Assembly: GCA_019420065.1 (NCBI GenBank)
Contig: JAHZHX010000009.1
Span: 17,026 to 31,263, forward strand
Length of the DNA: 14,238 nt
Direction: 5' to 3'
Source: Clostridiales bacterium
GTDB taxonomy: Bacteria; Bacillota; Clostridia; Christensenellales; Aristaeellaceae
This document shows, one piece after another, positions 6,961 through 14,101 of the stretch (position 1 is its first letter; each line of letters starts with the position of its first letter). Below the pieces are notes generated by a model. That model saw only the letters and a program-made list of their open reading frames with translations, made no database searches and was not told the DNA's origin. A program made the translations under genes and the position numbers.

Positions 6961-7191
6961 GGCGATGAGCAGAAAAAACGCCCGGCGCATTTCGCATAAG
7001 AGAGAGCCTGTCACCGGCTGCAAGCAGGCTTTGCGGGATCGGGCAGTGCCTCTGTGAGCCGCGCACCGAATGCATCAAGTAGGCTGCGCCGTATCCGCTG
7101 CGTTAAAGCGGCTCAAGCGGAGAAGGGATTTCCCTTCTCAAGCGGAGTGGAACCGCGGCCATGCCGTCTCCCGCACAGGAGACGGTTTTTT
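6961..7191 (+). ncRNA. T-box riboswitch, cysteine-specific (UGC specifier)
   Basis: This leader binds uncharged tRNA-Cys and then lets transcription continue into cysE-cysS. Stem I contains the AGAGAG motif (7001-7006) and a distal hairpin AGCCTG/CAGGCT (7005-7010 with 7025-7030). The specifier loop reads GAA-TGC-A at 7068-7074, with TGC (Cys) at 7071-7073 followed by the usual purine. Stem III is GAGAAGGGA/TCCCTTCTC (7120-7139). The T-box is GGAG-TGGAACC-GCGG (7144-7158). UGGA at 7148-7151 complements a UCCA acceptor end, matching discriminator U73 of tRNA-Cys. GGAG and GCGG pair with CTCC (7168-7171) and CCGT (7164-7167) to make the antiterminator. The same bases form the 5' arm of the terminator, so the two states exclude each other. 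Confidence 0.95.
7164..7191 (+). terminator. Regulated terminator of the cysteine T-box
   Basis: CCGTCTCC (7164-7171) pairs perfectly with GGAGACGG (7178-7185) around a CGCACA loop, then TTTTTT (7186-7191). It sits 23 bases before the cysE start. Its 5' arm is shared with the antiterminator, which marks it as the off-switch. Confidence 0.95.
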
Positions 7192-7214
7192 GTTTTCAGA
7201 AAAGGAGGCGCACC

Positions 7215-7844
7215 ATGCCGTCATTCTTGTCAGAAGACATTGCCACCGTCCTTGCGCGCGACCCTGCCGCGCGCAGCAAGCTGGAGGTGCTGCTGTGCTA
7301 TCCCGGGCTGCGCGCTCTGCGCTCGCACCGGCTGGCGCACAGGCTCTATCTCAAAGGTCATCCGCTGCTGGCACGCTGGATCTCCGCCCGCAGCAAGCGC
7401 AGAACGGGCATCGAGATCCATCCCGGCGCCACGATTGGCCGCCGCGTATTCATCGACCATGGTGCAGGCGTGGTCATTGGCGAAACGGCCGAGATCGGCG
7501 ACGACGTAACGCTTTATCAGGGCGTGACGCTGGGCGGCACGGGCAAGGATCACGGCAAACGCCACCCAACGGTGGAAACCGGCGTGATCCTTGGCGCCGG
7601 GGCCAAAATCCTGGGGCCAATCACATTGGGGCAAAACGTCAAGGTAGGCGCCGGAGCCATCGTGCTCAGATCGGTGCCGGAAGGCTGCACGGTCGTAGGA
7701 AATCCCGGCCGCATCGTGCGCCGCCGGGACGGATCCCGTCCCACACTCGACCACGGAAATTTGCCCGATCCCATGCTGGAACGCATCGAAGCGCTTACCA
7801 AGCAGTTGGAAGCCTTGAAGCAGCAGCTGCACGCAAAACAATAA
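7215..7844 (+). CDS. cysE: Serine O-acetyltransferase
   Basis: CysE transfers acetyl from acetyl-CoA to L-serine, giving O-acetylserine, the first step of cysteine synthesis. The 209-residue form starts at ATG 7215, with AAAGGAGG 6 bases upstream; the in-frame ATG at 7161 lies inside the T-box terminator. It is the short Gram-positive form, lacking most of the N-terminal helical domain of the E. coli enzyme. The left-handed beta-helix with hexapeptide repeats runs from about residue 64 (GIEIHPGATIG, then IDHGAGVVIGETA) through the signature LGGTGKDHGKRHP (106-118) to VVGNPGRIV. The last 25 residues (MLERIEALTKQLEALKQQLH) look like an amphipathic coiled coil. The protein does not end in the Ile that docks into cysteine synthase in enteric bacteria. 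It lies 20 bases before cysS, under the same T-box. Confidence 0.96.
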   Translation: MPSFLSEDIATVLARDPAARSKLEVLLCYPGLRALRSHRLAHRLYLKGHPLLARWISARSKRRTGIEIHPGATIGRRVFIDHGAGVVIGETAEIGDDVTLYQGVTLGGTGKDHGKRHPTVETGVILGAGAKILGPITLGQNVKVGAGAIVLRSVPEGCTVVGNPGRIVRRRDGSRPTLDHGNLPDPMLERIEALTKQLEALKQQLHAKQ

Positions 7845-7864
7845 ATATTGAAGGAGGCATTTTC

Positions 7865-9262
7865 ATGCAGATCTACAACAGCAAAAACCGCCGCAAAGAA
7901 GAATTTGTGCCCATTCATCCGGGTGAGGTACGCATCTACGCCTGCGGCCCGACAGTATACGACTATTTCCACATCGGCAACGCCCGCCCCTTCATCGTGT
8001 TCGACGTGCTGCGCCGCTACTTTGAGCACCGCGGCTACAAGGTGACATTCGTGCAGAATTTCACGGATATCGACGACAAAATGATCCGCCGCGCCAATCA
8101 GGAGGGGATCACCGTCAAGGAACTGGGCGACCGCTTTATCGACGAATATTACAAGGATGCAAAGGCCCTGGGGATCCGTCCCGCCACCGTGCATCCCCGT
8201 GCCACCGAGCATATTCCCCAGATCATCGCCCTGGTACAAAAGCTTATGGACAAGGGGCTGGCCTACGAAGTGAAGGGCGATGTGTATTTTGACACCGCCG
8301 CCTTCCCCCGCTACGGCTGCCTGTGCGGCCAGAACCTGGAAGACCTGGAGGCCGGCGCGCGCATCGAGGTGGATTCGCTCAAAAAGCATCCCGCCGACTT
8401 TGCCGTCTGGAAAGCACAGAAACCCGGCGAGCCGGCCTGGGAAAGCCCCTGGGGTATGGGCCGGCCCGGCTGGCATATTGAATGCAGCGCCATGAGCATG
8501 GAATATCTGGGCGAGACCTTTGACATTCATTGCGGCGGCAAGGATCTGCTCTTCCCCCATCATGAAAACGAGGTGGCGCAGAGCGAGGGCGCTACCGGCA
8601 AGCCCTATGTAAACTACTGGATGCACAACGGCTTTATCAACGTTGACAATGAAAAAATGTCCAAGTCCCTGGGCAATTTCTTTACCGTGCGCGATATTCT
8701 CAAGGAATATGACGCGGAGGACGTGCGCATGTTCATGCTCAGCGCCCATTACCGCAGCCCGATCAATTTCAGCCGCGAAATGATCGCCCAGGCGCACGCC
8801 TCCCTGAGCCGCCTTTATACCGCGCGCGACCAGATGCGTTTCCTGCTCGATCACGCCGCCGACCGCCCGTTGACCGAAGCGGAGGAGGCCTTCAGCACCC
8901 GCATCAAAACCTGCGCGGAGCGCTTTGACAGCGCCATGGACGACGATTTGAATACGGCCGACGCCATGGGCGCGCTGTTTGAAATCGTGCGCGACGTTAA
9001 TGTAACGCTTACGGCCGAAAGCGCCAAAGCCGTCATTGTGAGTACGCTTGATACCTTTCTGTCCCTGTGCGGCGTACTGGGGCTGCTGATGAAGCAGGCG
9101 GATGCGCTGCCTGAGGAAATCCAGACACTGGCCGACGCCCGCGCTCAGGCGCGCAAGGAGCGCAACTGGAAGCTGAGCGACGAGCTGCGCGACCGGCTCA
9201 AGGCGCTGGGCTACACCGTAGAGGATACCAAGGAAGGGCAAAAGGTACGAAAGACCGTATAA
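7865..9262 (+). CDS. cysS: Cysteinyl-tRNA synthetase
   Basis: CysS attaches cysteine to tRNA-Cys in the cytoplasm. It has 465 residues, the usual length. The ATG at 7865 has AAGGAGG 7 bases upstream. The class I signatures are HIGN (36-39) in a YDYFHIGNARP context and KMSKS (264-268). The catalytic zinc ligands of CysRS are all present: Cys27, Cys207, His232 and Glu236, with the same spacing as in E. coli. The C-terminal helical anticodon-binding (DALR-type) part follows and ends with the usual KLSDELRDRLKALGYTVEDT-like tail. The frame stays open upstream through cysE, but nothing there supports an earlier start. It is controlled by the cysteine T-box with cysE. Confidence 0.98.
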   Translation: MQIYNSKNRRKEEFVPIHPGEVRIYACGPTVYDYFHIGNARPFIVFDVLRRYFEHRGYKVTFVQNFTDIDDKMIRRANQEGITVKELGDRFIDEYYKDAKALGIRPATVHPRATEHIPQIIALVQKLMDKGLAYEVKGDVYFDTAAFPRYGCLCGQNLEDLEAGARIEVDSLKKHPADFAVWKAQKPGEPAWESPWGMGRPGWHIECSAMSMEYLGETFDIHCGGKDLLFPHHENEVAQSEGATGKPYVNYWMHNGFINVDNEKMSKSLGNFFTVRDILKEYDAEDVRMFMLSAHYRSPINFSREMIAQAHASLSRLYTARDQMRFLLDHAADRPLTEAEEAFSTRIKTCAERFDSAMDDDLNTADAMGALFEIVRDVNVTLTAESAKAVIVSTLDTFLSLCGVLGLLMKQADALPEEIQTLADARAQARKERNWKLSDELRDRLKALGYTVEDTKEGQKVRKTV

Positions 9263-9279
9263 GGCAGCGCCTGCCGGTT

Positions 9280-9630
9280 TTGGCGATTCGCGCCGTCGCG
9301 CTGCTGATTTCCGTCCTGTTGTGCCTGACTGGATTGCGGCTCATCCGGCAGTTTCTTCCTCCCGCAGACGACGTTTATTTGCCGCTTGCCGGCTGCCGGC
9401 CAACGCAGGCGCCGCTGAGCGCCGAACAAATGGACGCTTTGCTTGACCTGAATGCCGCCACCCGGGAAGAACTGATGGCGCTGCCGGGAATCGGTGAAAA
9501 AACGGCAGACGCAATCATCGCCCTGCGCGCGCATCTGGGCCGTTTCCGCTACAAAGAGGATCTGCTCCTGGTGCATGGCATTGGCGAAAAGAAGCTGGAC
9601 GCCATCTACGAGCTTATTTACATTCATTGA
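9280..9630 (+). CDS. Small membrane-anchored helix-hairpin-helix protein (ComEA-type domain)
   Basis: A 116-residue protein with an N-terminal hydrophobic helix (about 5-24) and a ComEA-like domain made of two helix-hairpin-helix motifs: LNAATREELMALPGIGEKTA (57-76) and LLLVHGIGEKKLDAI (95-109). Such domains bind DNA without sequence preference, and ComEA is the DNA receptor for natural transformation. The SLBB domain found between anchor and HhH in many Firmicute ComEA proteins is absent, and no comEC lies nearby, so competence is only one possibility. The start is uncertain. TTG 9280 is 17 bases after the cysS stop, with only a distant AAGG. CTG 9271 would sit 6 bases after that AAGG and add three residues. 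Translational coupling to cysS is likely. It shares the T-box transcript unless an unseen promoter exists. Confidence 0.82.
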   Translation: MAIRAVALLISVLLCLTGLRLIRQFLPPADDVYLPLAGCRPTQAPLSAEQMDALLDLNAATREELMALPGIGEKTADAIIALRAHLGRFRYKEDLLLVHGIGEKKLDAIYELIYIH

Positions 9631-9650
9631 TACAATCGAGGTGTATATCC

Positions 9651-11147
9651 ATGGAACTGCAACAATCCATACAGCGTCTGGACGCGCTTCAGCGCCGGAT
9701 ACTGGCCTATGGCCACGCCATGGGACTGCTTGAATATGACGGCGCCACCACCGCCCCCTCAGGCAGCGCCATGAACCGCGGCGAAACGCTGGCCATTCTC
9801 TCCGAGGATTATTACAAGCTGACCACCGGCGAGGAAACAGTCGCCCTGATCGATGGTCTTTACGCGCAGCTGGACGCGCTTGACCCCGTTCACCGCCGCA
9901 TTGTCAAAAACCTGCATGAAGAAATCGACGAGATACGCAAAGCGCCCATGGAAGAATACGTTGCCTACCAACGCCTGACCACCGAGGCCGACGACGTGTG
10001 GCACCGCGCCAAAGCGCAAAACGATTACGCCCTGTTTATGCCCTATCTGGAAAAGCTGATCGAAGGGCGCAAACGCCTGATGGGCTATATGAAGCCAAAC
10101 ATGCCCGCCTACGACGCGCTGCTCGACTCCTTTGAAAAAGGGCTGACGCGCGAACGCTGCGACGCCTTCTTTGCCCTTCTGAGGCAGGAGCTTGTTCCGC
10201 TGATCCATCAGGTCACGGCGGCCAGGCAGATAGACGGCAGCGCGCTGACCGGCCATTTTCCGCTTGATAAGCAGCGCGAATTGAGCGATTATCTGATGCA
10301 GATCCTGTGCATTGACCGTGCGCATTGCGGCATAGGCGAAACCGAGCACCCTTTTACCACGGGTTTTACCAAATATGACATCCGTATTACTACCCATTAT
10401 TTTGAGGACAATTTTGCCTCCTCCATGTTCAGCGTGATCCACGAAGGCGGCCATGCGCTTTATGACCTGCATCCCGCGGACGAGCTGGCCTACACCGTGC
10501 TTGGCGGTGGTGTTTCCATGGGCATCCATGAAAGCCAATCGCGCTTTTACGAAAATATCATTGGCCGCAGCCGTCCCTTCATCCGCCTGATTGCTCCCAA
10601 GCTGCGCGAGCTGTTCCCGCAGCTGAACGCATATGACGACGAAACGCTTTATCTCGCTTTCAACACGGCGCAGCCCTCCCTGATCCGTACCGAGGCGGAC
10701 GAGCTGACCTATTGTCTGCACATCATGATCCGCTATGAGCTGGAGCAGCAGCTCTTTGACGGCACGCTGACCGTGCGGGAGCTGCCCGCCGCCTGGAACC
10801 GGCTGTATCGCAAATATCTGGGCGTTGACGTGCCCAGCGACCGTGAAGGCGTATTGCAGGATTCGCACTGGTCGGGCGGGATGTTCGGCTATTTCCCTTC
10901 CTATGCGCTGGGTTCCGCCTATGGCGCGCAGCTGCTCGCCGTAATGAAAAAAACGGTGGACGTGGACGGGTGTATTGCGCAGGGGAATCTCGCTCCCGTC
11001 AATAAATGGCTTGAAGAGCGCATCTGGCGTTACGGCGGCCTGTATGATCCCGAAGAGCTGCTTGAAAAAGCCCTGGGCGCGCCGTTTGATCCGCAGTATT
11101 ACATTCAGTATCTCAAAGACAAGTACGGCGAGATTTATCATCTATAA
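9651..11147 (+). CDS. Carboxypeptidase M32 (Taq/Bsu carboxypeptidase family)
   Basis: A cytoplasmic zinc carboxypeptidase of 498 residues, typical of family M32. These enzymes remove C-terminal residues from peptides over a broad range, but not after Pro. The start is ATG 9651, preceded by GAGGTG; a TTG at 9627 in frame would overlap the stop of the preceding gene and is less likely. The zinc site is HEGGH (264-268), with the third ligand Glu294 in the family signature HESQSRFYENIIGRS (293-307). The IRTEADELTY segment that lines the active site follows. It is the last gene of the cysE-cysS transcript, 20 bases after the HhH gene, and ends at a bidirectional terminator. A role in peptide recycling is known for the family. 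A link to the peptide importer at the left end is speculative. Confidence 0.95.
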   Translation: MELQQSIQRLDALQRRILAYGHAMGLLEYDGATTAPSGSAMNRGETLAILSEDYYKLTTGEETVALIDGLYAQLDALDPVHRRIVKNLHEEIDEIRKAPMEEYVAYQRLTTEADDVWHRAKAQNDYALFMPYLEKLIEGRKRLMGYMKPNMPAYDALLDSFEKGLTRERCDAFFALLRQELVPLIHQVTAARQIDGSALTGHFPLDKQRELSDYLMQILCIDRAHCGIGETEHPFTTGFTKYDIRITTHYFEDNFASSMFSVIHEGGHALYDLHPADELAYTVLGGGVSMGIHESQSRFYENIIGRSRPFIRLIAPKLRELFPQLNAYDDETLYLAFNTAQPSLIRTEADELTYCLHIMIRYELEQQLFDGTLTVRELPAAWNRLYRKYLGVDVPSDREGVLQDSHWSGGMFGYFPSYALGSAYGAQLLAVMKKTVDVDGCIAQGNLAPVNKWLEERIWRYGGLYDPEELLEKALGAPFDPQYYIQYLKDKYGEIYHL

Positions 11148-11187
11148 GCAAAGCCGCCAGCAAATCGCCTTGAACTTCTTTAAACAA

Positions 11188-11228
11188 ACAAAAGCTAACC
11201 GCCCGTCAAGCAGGCGATTAGCTTTTGT
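11188..11228. terminator. Bidirectional terminator between convergent operons
   Basis: ACAAAAGCTAACCGCC (11188-11203) and GGCGATTAGCTTTTGT (11213-11228) form a 16-base stem with one internal C-A mismatch on the plus strand, which becomes a G-U pair on the minus strand. The loop is 9 bases. A-rich and T-rich ends on both sides give a T-run in each direction. It starts 40 bases after the M32 stop and 12 bases after the SDR stop on the other strand. Confidence 0.9.
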
Positions 11229-11240
11229 TGTATATTCTTT

Positions 11241-11954
11241 TTATAACGTAAAGCCGCCGTCCACCGCCAGGGTTTGGCCTGTAATAAAGGAAGCGCTTTC
11301 GCTGAGCAGAAAATCCGCTGCGCAGGCCACGTCATGCGGCGTTCCCAGTCTGCCCAGCGGCGTTTCCTCCGCCAGCGCGCGCTTATCTTCCTCAGAATAG
11401 CAGGCCATCATGTCCGTATCCACCGCGCCTGGCGCAATGCAGTTGACGCGCACGCCGGAGCCGCCCGCTTCCTTGGCCAAAGAACGCGCCAGACACACAA
11501 GCGCCGCTTTGGTAGCCGCGTATATTGCCTCGCAGGAAGCGCCAACGATCCCCCACATTGAAGAAATCAGCACAATGCTTCCCTGCGTCTGCCGCAGATG
11601 CGGCAGCGCCGCGCGAACGCACAAAAACGCGCCGCGCAGGTTGGTGTCGCTCAGCCGATCAAACTCGGCGGCAGGCATTTCTTCCGTCAGCCCCGACCAG
11701 GCGGCGCCGGCATTCACCACCAGCGCGTCCAGATGCCGCAGCGCCGCCATGGCCTGCGCCGTCATCTGCCCCACCTGCGCTTCATCGCGCACATCGCAGC
11801 GGATGGCAATCGCCCCCGTCTCCTGCGCCAACTGCTCGGCTGCCTCCGCGCTGTTCTGGTAGCAGAATGCCACGCGCCAGCCCCGCATGCTGAAATAACG
11901 CACCATATAAGCGCCGATCCCCCGCGCGCCCCCGGTAAGAATCATCGTTTTCAT
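11241..11954 (-). CDS. Short-chain dehydrogenase/reductase (FabG-like)
   Basis: A 237-residue NAD(P)-dependent classical SDR. The start at ATG 11954 gives MKTMILTGGARGIG, the standard family opening, with GGGGA about 6 bases upstream. An in-frame ATG at 11978 overlaps the preceding stop and lacks a ribosome site. The cofactor motif is TGGARGIG (7-14), followed by NAG (81-83). The catalytic set is Asn105, Ser132, Tyr145 and Lys149 (YAATK), then APGAVDTDM and a FabG-like end, ITGQTLAVDGGFTL. It resembles 3-oxoacyl-ACP reductases, but no fatty-acid genes are near, so the substrate is unknown. It lies 14 bases after the second DHH gene and is probably the last gene of that transcript. Confidence 0.92.
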   Translation of the reverse strand: MKTMILTGGARGIGAYMVRYFSMRGWRVAFCYQNSAEAAEQLAQETGAIAIRCDVRDEAQVGQMTAQAMAALRHLDALVVNAGAAWSGLTEEMPAAEFDRLSDTNLRGAFLCVRAALPHLRQTQGSIVLISSMWGIVGASCEAIYAATKAALVCLARSLAKEAGGSGVRVNCIAPGAVDTDMMACYSEEDKRALAEETPLGRLGTPHDVACAADFLLSESASFITGQTLAVDGGFTL

Positions 11955-11968
11955 GCCGTTTCCCCGTC

Positions 11969-12958
11969 TTACAGCCATCCGTCATGCGTTTCTTTATACA
12001 CCCTGACCGTTTCGTCCGCCTCGCGCAAAAGCGCCTCGGCCTCCTCGCGGCTATATACGGTAGCGCCGCTGGCACAGGCATGCCCGCCGCCATGGTGCCC
12101 TTCCGCTACGCCGTTGATCGCCACAAAGCGCGAACGCAGACGCACCCGAATGCTGTTTTCCTCGTCGCCGGTTTCAATAAATGCCAGCCAGCACAGGCAG
12201 CCCTTGATCGAATCCAGATACGAGATCGACGCGCTGGCCGCCTCAAAGGTCAGTCCAAACCGCTCCTGCATCTCTCGGTCAGCATAAAGATAGGCCACGC
12301 CGTTCTCCGTGCGCTGCATATGCTCATAGACATAGGCTTTGAACTTCAGCGACTCATAATCGCACAGATACAAATGTGCGAACAACCGCTCGGTATCAAT
12401 TCCCTGATCCAGCAGCAGCCCCGCGCAGCGCAGCGTATCTCCGTTGACTTCGCTGAAGCGGAAGCGCCCCGAATCCGTCACCATCCCCAGATACAAATAG
12501 GTCGCTGCCTGAGCGTTGATTTTCAGCTCCTCTTTAAAGGCGTCATAAAAAGCAGCAATCATCTCGCAGGCGGAGGAACGCTGGTCCTCTACCCAGGAAT
12601 AATCGCCATACGGCGCTGTCTCAATATGATGGTCGATCTTCACCAGCTCGCGGCACAGGGCATACTTGGGGTTGGAAATACGATCCGGCGAGCCTGTGTC
12701 GATCACGATTCCCAGCGCGTCGGCGTATACCGCGTCCTCCACCGGCGCGTCATCCGGTTCCAGAAAGCTGAGATAATCGGGCAGCGGCCCGTCGATCAGG
12801 TATATTTCCTTTTCCGGATAAGTCAGCCGCAGAATCTCCTTGAGGCCCTTGGTAGCCCCCACGCAATCGCCGTCCGCGCGAATATGCCTGAAAAGCATGA
12901 CGCGGGGATATTCCTTGATTTTTTGCAGTATGCTTTCCATTTTATTTCTGTTATCCAT
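11969..12958 (-). CDS. DHH/DHHA1 phosphoesterase, NrnA-like (second paralogue)
   Basis: A 329-residue member of the NrnA/GdpP-type DHH superfamily, known for degrading nano-RNA (2-5 nucleotides), pAp or cyclic-dinucleotide products using Mn2+. The start is ATG 12958, with GGAGG 6 bases upstream. That start overlaps the end of the preceding paralogue by 8 bases, so coupled translation is likely. The metal motifs are complete: HIRADGD (His25, Asp29, Asp31), Asp87 in VIDTGS, DHH (109-111) and TDSG (161-164). The C-terminal DHHA1 domain has GHHGGGHA (287-294), which binds the substrate. The first motif reads RADGDCVGAT instead of the more usual NPDGDALGS of its neighbour, so its specificity may differ. 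No membrane or PAS domain is present, so it is not GdpP. Confidence 0.9.
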   Translation of the reverse strand: MDNRNKMESILQKIKEYPRVMLFRHIRADGDCVGATKGLKEILRLTYPEKEIYLIDGPLPDYLSFLEPDDAPVEDAVYADALGIVIDTGSPDRISNPKYALCRELVKIDHHIETAPYGDYSWVEDQRSSACEMIAAFYDAFKEELKINAQAATYLYLGMVTDSGRFRFSEVNGDTLRCAGLLLDQGIDTERLFAHLYLCDYESLKFKAYVYEHMQRTENGVAYLYADREMQERFGLTFEAASASISYLDSIKGCLCWLAFIETGDEENSIRVRLRSRFVAINGVAEGHHGGGHACASGATVYSREEAEALLREADETVRVYKETHDGWL

Positions 12959-13895
12959 GGTTTTCCTCCGCCATTTTGTCAAGCTCCGCCAGCATACGCA
13001 TGGCTTCCCCGCGGTTTTTTACAGTCGCCCCGCTGGCCTTTGCATGTCCTCCGCCGCCGTACCTGACCGCAACGGGATTGATGTTATAGCGGCTGGAGCG
13101 CAGCTCGCACAGCACGCCCGCTTCCGTCTCTGTAAAGTTGACCCAAATATCCATCCCCTTGATATCGGACATTACCCCCACCATGCCGCGCGAAATGGCA
13201 AAGCTGTCCGCGCCAGCAGCGTTCAGTTCCTCCAGGGTGGTATAAATATAGCCCACATGATGCGGCGTTTGCTGGATCTTGAGCGTATACTGCGCCCGCA
13301 GTCTGACCTGTTCATAATCGCTGGCATACAGGTTGGCGTAGATCTCATTGACGTCAAAGGGCTGTTCCATCAAAAACGCCGCCAGGCGGAAGGTGTTGGC
13401 CGTGGTTGCGTCATAGCGGAAGCGCCCCGAATCGGTCACCATGCCCGTATACAGCGACTGCGCTGCCAGCGGCGTCAAGCGCAGGCCGCAGCGCCTGGCA
13501 AATTCCGTCATCAGACCGCAGCAGCTTTCATAGCTTGTATCCACTACTTCGTTTTCCGCAATTTTTTCGCAGAAAATATGGTGATCCATACGCGCCGTTG
13601 CCTGTGCCAAGGCATAGCGCCCATCGCTGACAAGCGCTTTTGCCGAGGTATCCAGAATCACCGCCAGCGCGCCAGCATATTTTTCATCCGGGATTTCATC
13701 CATTTCCGAATCGCTCATAAAGGCATAGCGGCCGGCGCCGTCGCCCACCGCATAAACTTCCTTGTCCGGAAAATTCTCCCGGATGATATGCTTGAGGCCA
13801 ATCTGGCTGCCCAGCGCATCGCCGTCCGGGTTTTTATGGCGGTGGATTATGATCCGATCGTAAAGCGCAATCTGCTCAAGTATCTTTTCAAACAT
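12951..13895 (-). CDS. DHH/DHHA1 phosphoesterase, NrnA-like (first paralogue)
   Basis: A 314-residue cytoplasmic phosphoesterase of the NrnA type. NrnA acts as oligoribonuclease and pAp phosphatase in Firmicutes that lack Orn. The ATG at 13895 follows AAAGGGA about 7 bases upstream. The DHH domain has His20, Asp24 and Asp26 (HKNPDGDALGS), Asp82 (LDTS), DHH (104-106) and TDSGRFR (154-160). The DHHA1 domain has YGGGGHAKASGA (279-290). The length matches NrnA of Bacillus. It is the first gene of a three-gene operon and overlaps the next paralogue by 8 bases (ATGGATAA). The two proteins share architecture and local motifs, such as GMVTDSGRFR, along their whole length, which indicates tandem duplication. 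Of the two, this one is closest to the NrnA consensus. Confidence 0.93.
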   Translation of the reverse strand: MFEKILEQIALYDRIIIHRHKNPDGDALGSQIGLKHIIRENFPDKEVYAVGDGAGRYAFMSDSEMDEIPDEKYAGALAVILDTSAKALVSDGRYALAQATARMDHHIFCEKIAENEVVDTSYESCCGLMTEFARRCGLRLTPLAAQSLYTGMVTDSGRFRYDATTANTFRLAAFLMEQPFDVNEIYANLYASDYEQVRLRAQYTLKIQQTPHHVGYIYTTLEELNAAGADSFAISRGMVGVMSDIKGMDIWVNFTETEAGVLCELRSSRYNINPVAVRYGGGGHAKASGATVKNRGEAMRMLAELDKMAEENHG

Positions 13896-13937
13896 ACGCT
13901 GTCCCTTTTTCTGTTTTTGAATCCTTTCTCATTTGCT

Positions 13938-13966
13938 ATTGTATAACATTTCCGTTCTTTTGGCAA
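13938..13966 (-). promoter_or_regulatory. Sigma-A-type promoter of the DHH-DHH-SDR operon
   Basis: On the minus strand TTGCCA (13966-13961), a 17-base spacer and TACAAT (13943-13938). Each hexamer matches consensus at five positions. The predicted transcript starts near 13931, about 35 bases before the ATG. Confidence 0.75.
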
Positions 13967-14032
13967 TCGCGCATTTTTCGCGGCTTTTCCCTTTTTCAAG
14001 CAGGCCGATCCCTGTTTTCGCGCCCGGGAACG

Positions 14033-14047
14033 TCGATACGTGTCGAA
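14033..14047. promoter_or_regulatory. Palindrome containing a Spo0A-box core
   Basis: TCGATACGTGTCGA (14033-14046) is a near-perfect palindrome (12 of 14 bases). Its right half extends to TGTCGAA (14041-14047), which equals the core of the Spo0A box (TGNCGAA). It lies between two divergent genes, about 67 bases upstream of the minus-strand -35 and about 97 bases before the plus-strand start codon. Function as an operator is inferred. Confidence 0.35.
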
Positions 14048-14101
14048 TCGTGTTCTTTGCTTATGTTTCATGTCTTTTTTTAGAATCATTTCGTTATATA
14101 T

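Noticed and set aside
7019..7021. TGC as the T-box specifier codon
   Set aside because: It lies in the apical loop of the distal stem I hairpin (7005-7030), not in the 3' side of the specifier loop. GAA-TGC-A at 7068-7074 fits the known context.
7161..7214. An 18-codon N-terminal extension of cysE from ATG 7161
   Set aside because: That ATG sits in the antiterminator loop, directly upstream of the terminator stem, and lacks a ribosome site. ATG 7215 has AAAGGAGG at good spacing.
7070..7864. A possible fusion or long N-terminal extension of CysS, since its frame is open back to 7070
   Set aside because: The upstream part is the shifted frame of the T-box and cysE. AAGGAGG before ATG 7865 and the normal CysS length set the start.
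7550..9241. A 563-codon frame on the minus strand across cysE and cysS
   Set aside because: It runs antisense through two genes with intact catalytic motifs and has no domain or start signal.
9759..11141. A 460-codon frame on the minus strand opposite the M32 gene
   Set aside because: It is the antisense shadow of a gene with complete zinc motifs; no ribosome site or known fold was seen.
11206..14005. TCAAGCAGGC occurring at both 11206 and 13996 as a possible dispersed repeat
   Set aside because: Only 10 bases match, one copy lies in a terminator loop, and the flanks differ; chance is likely.
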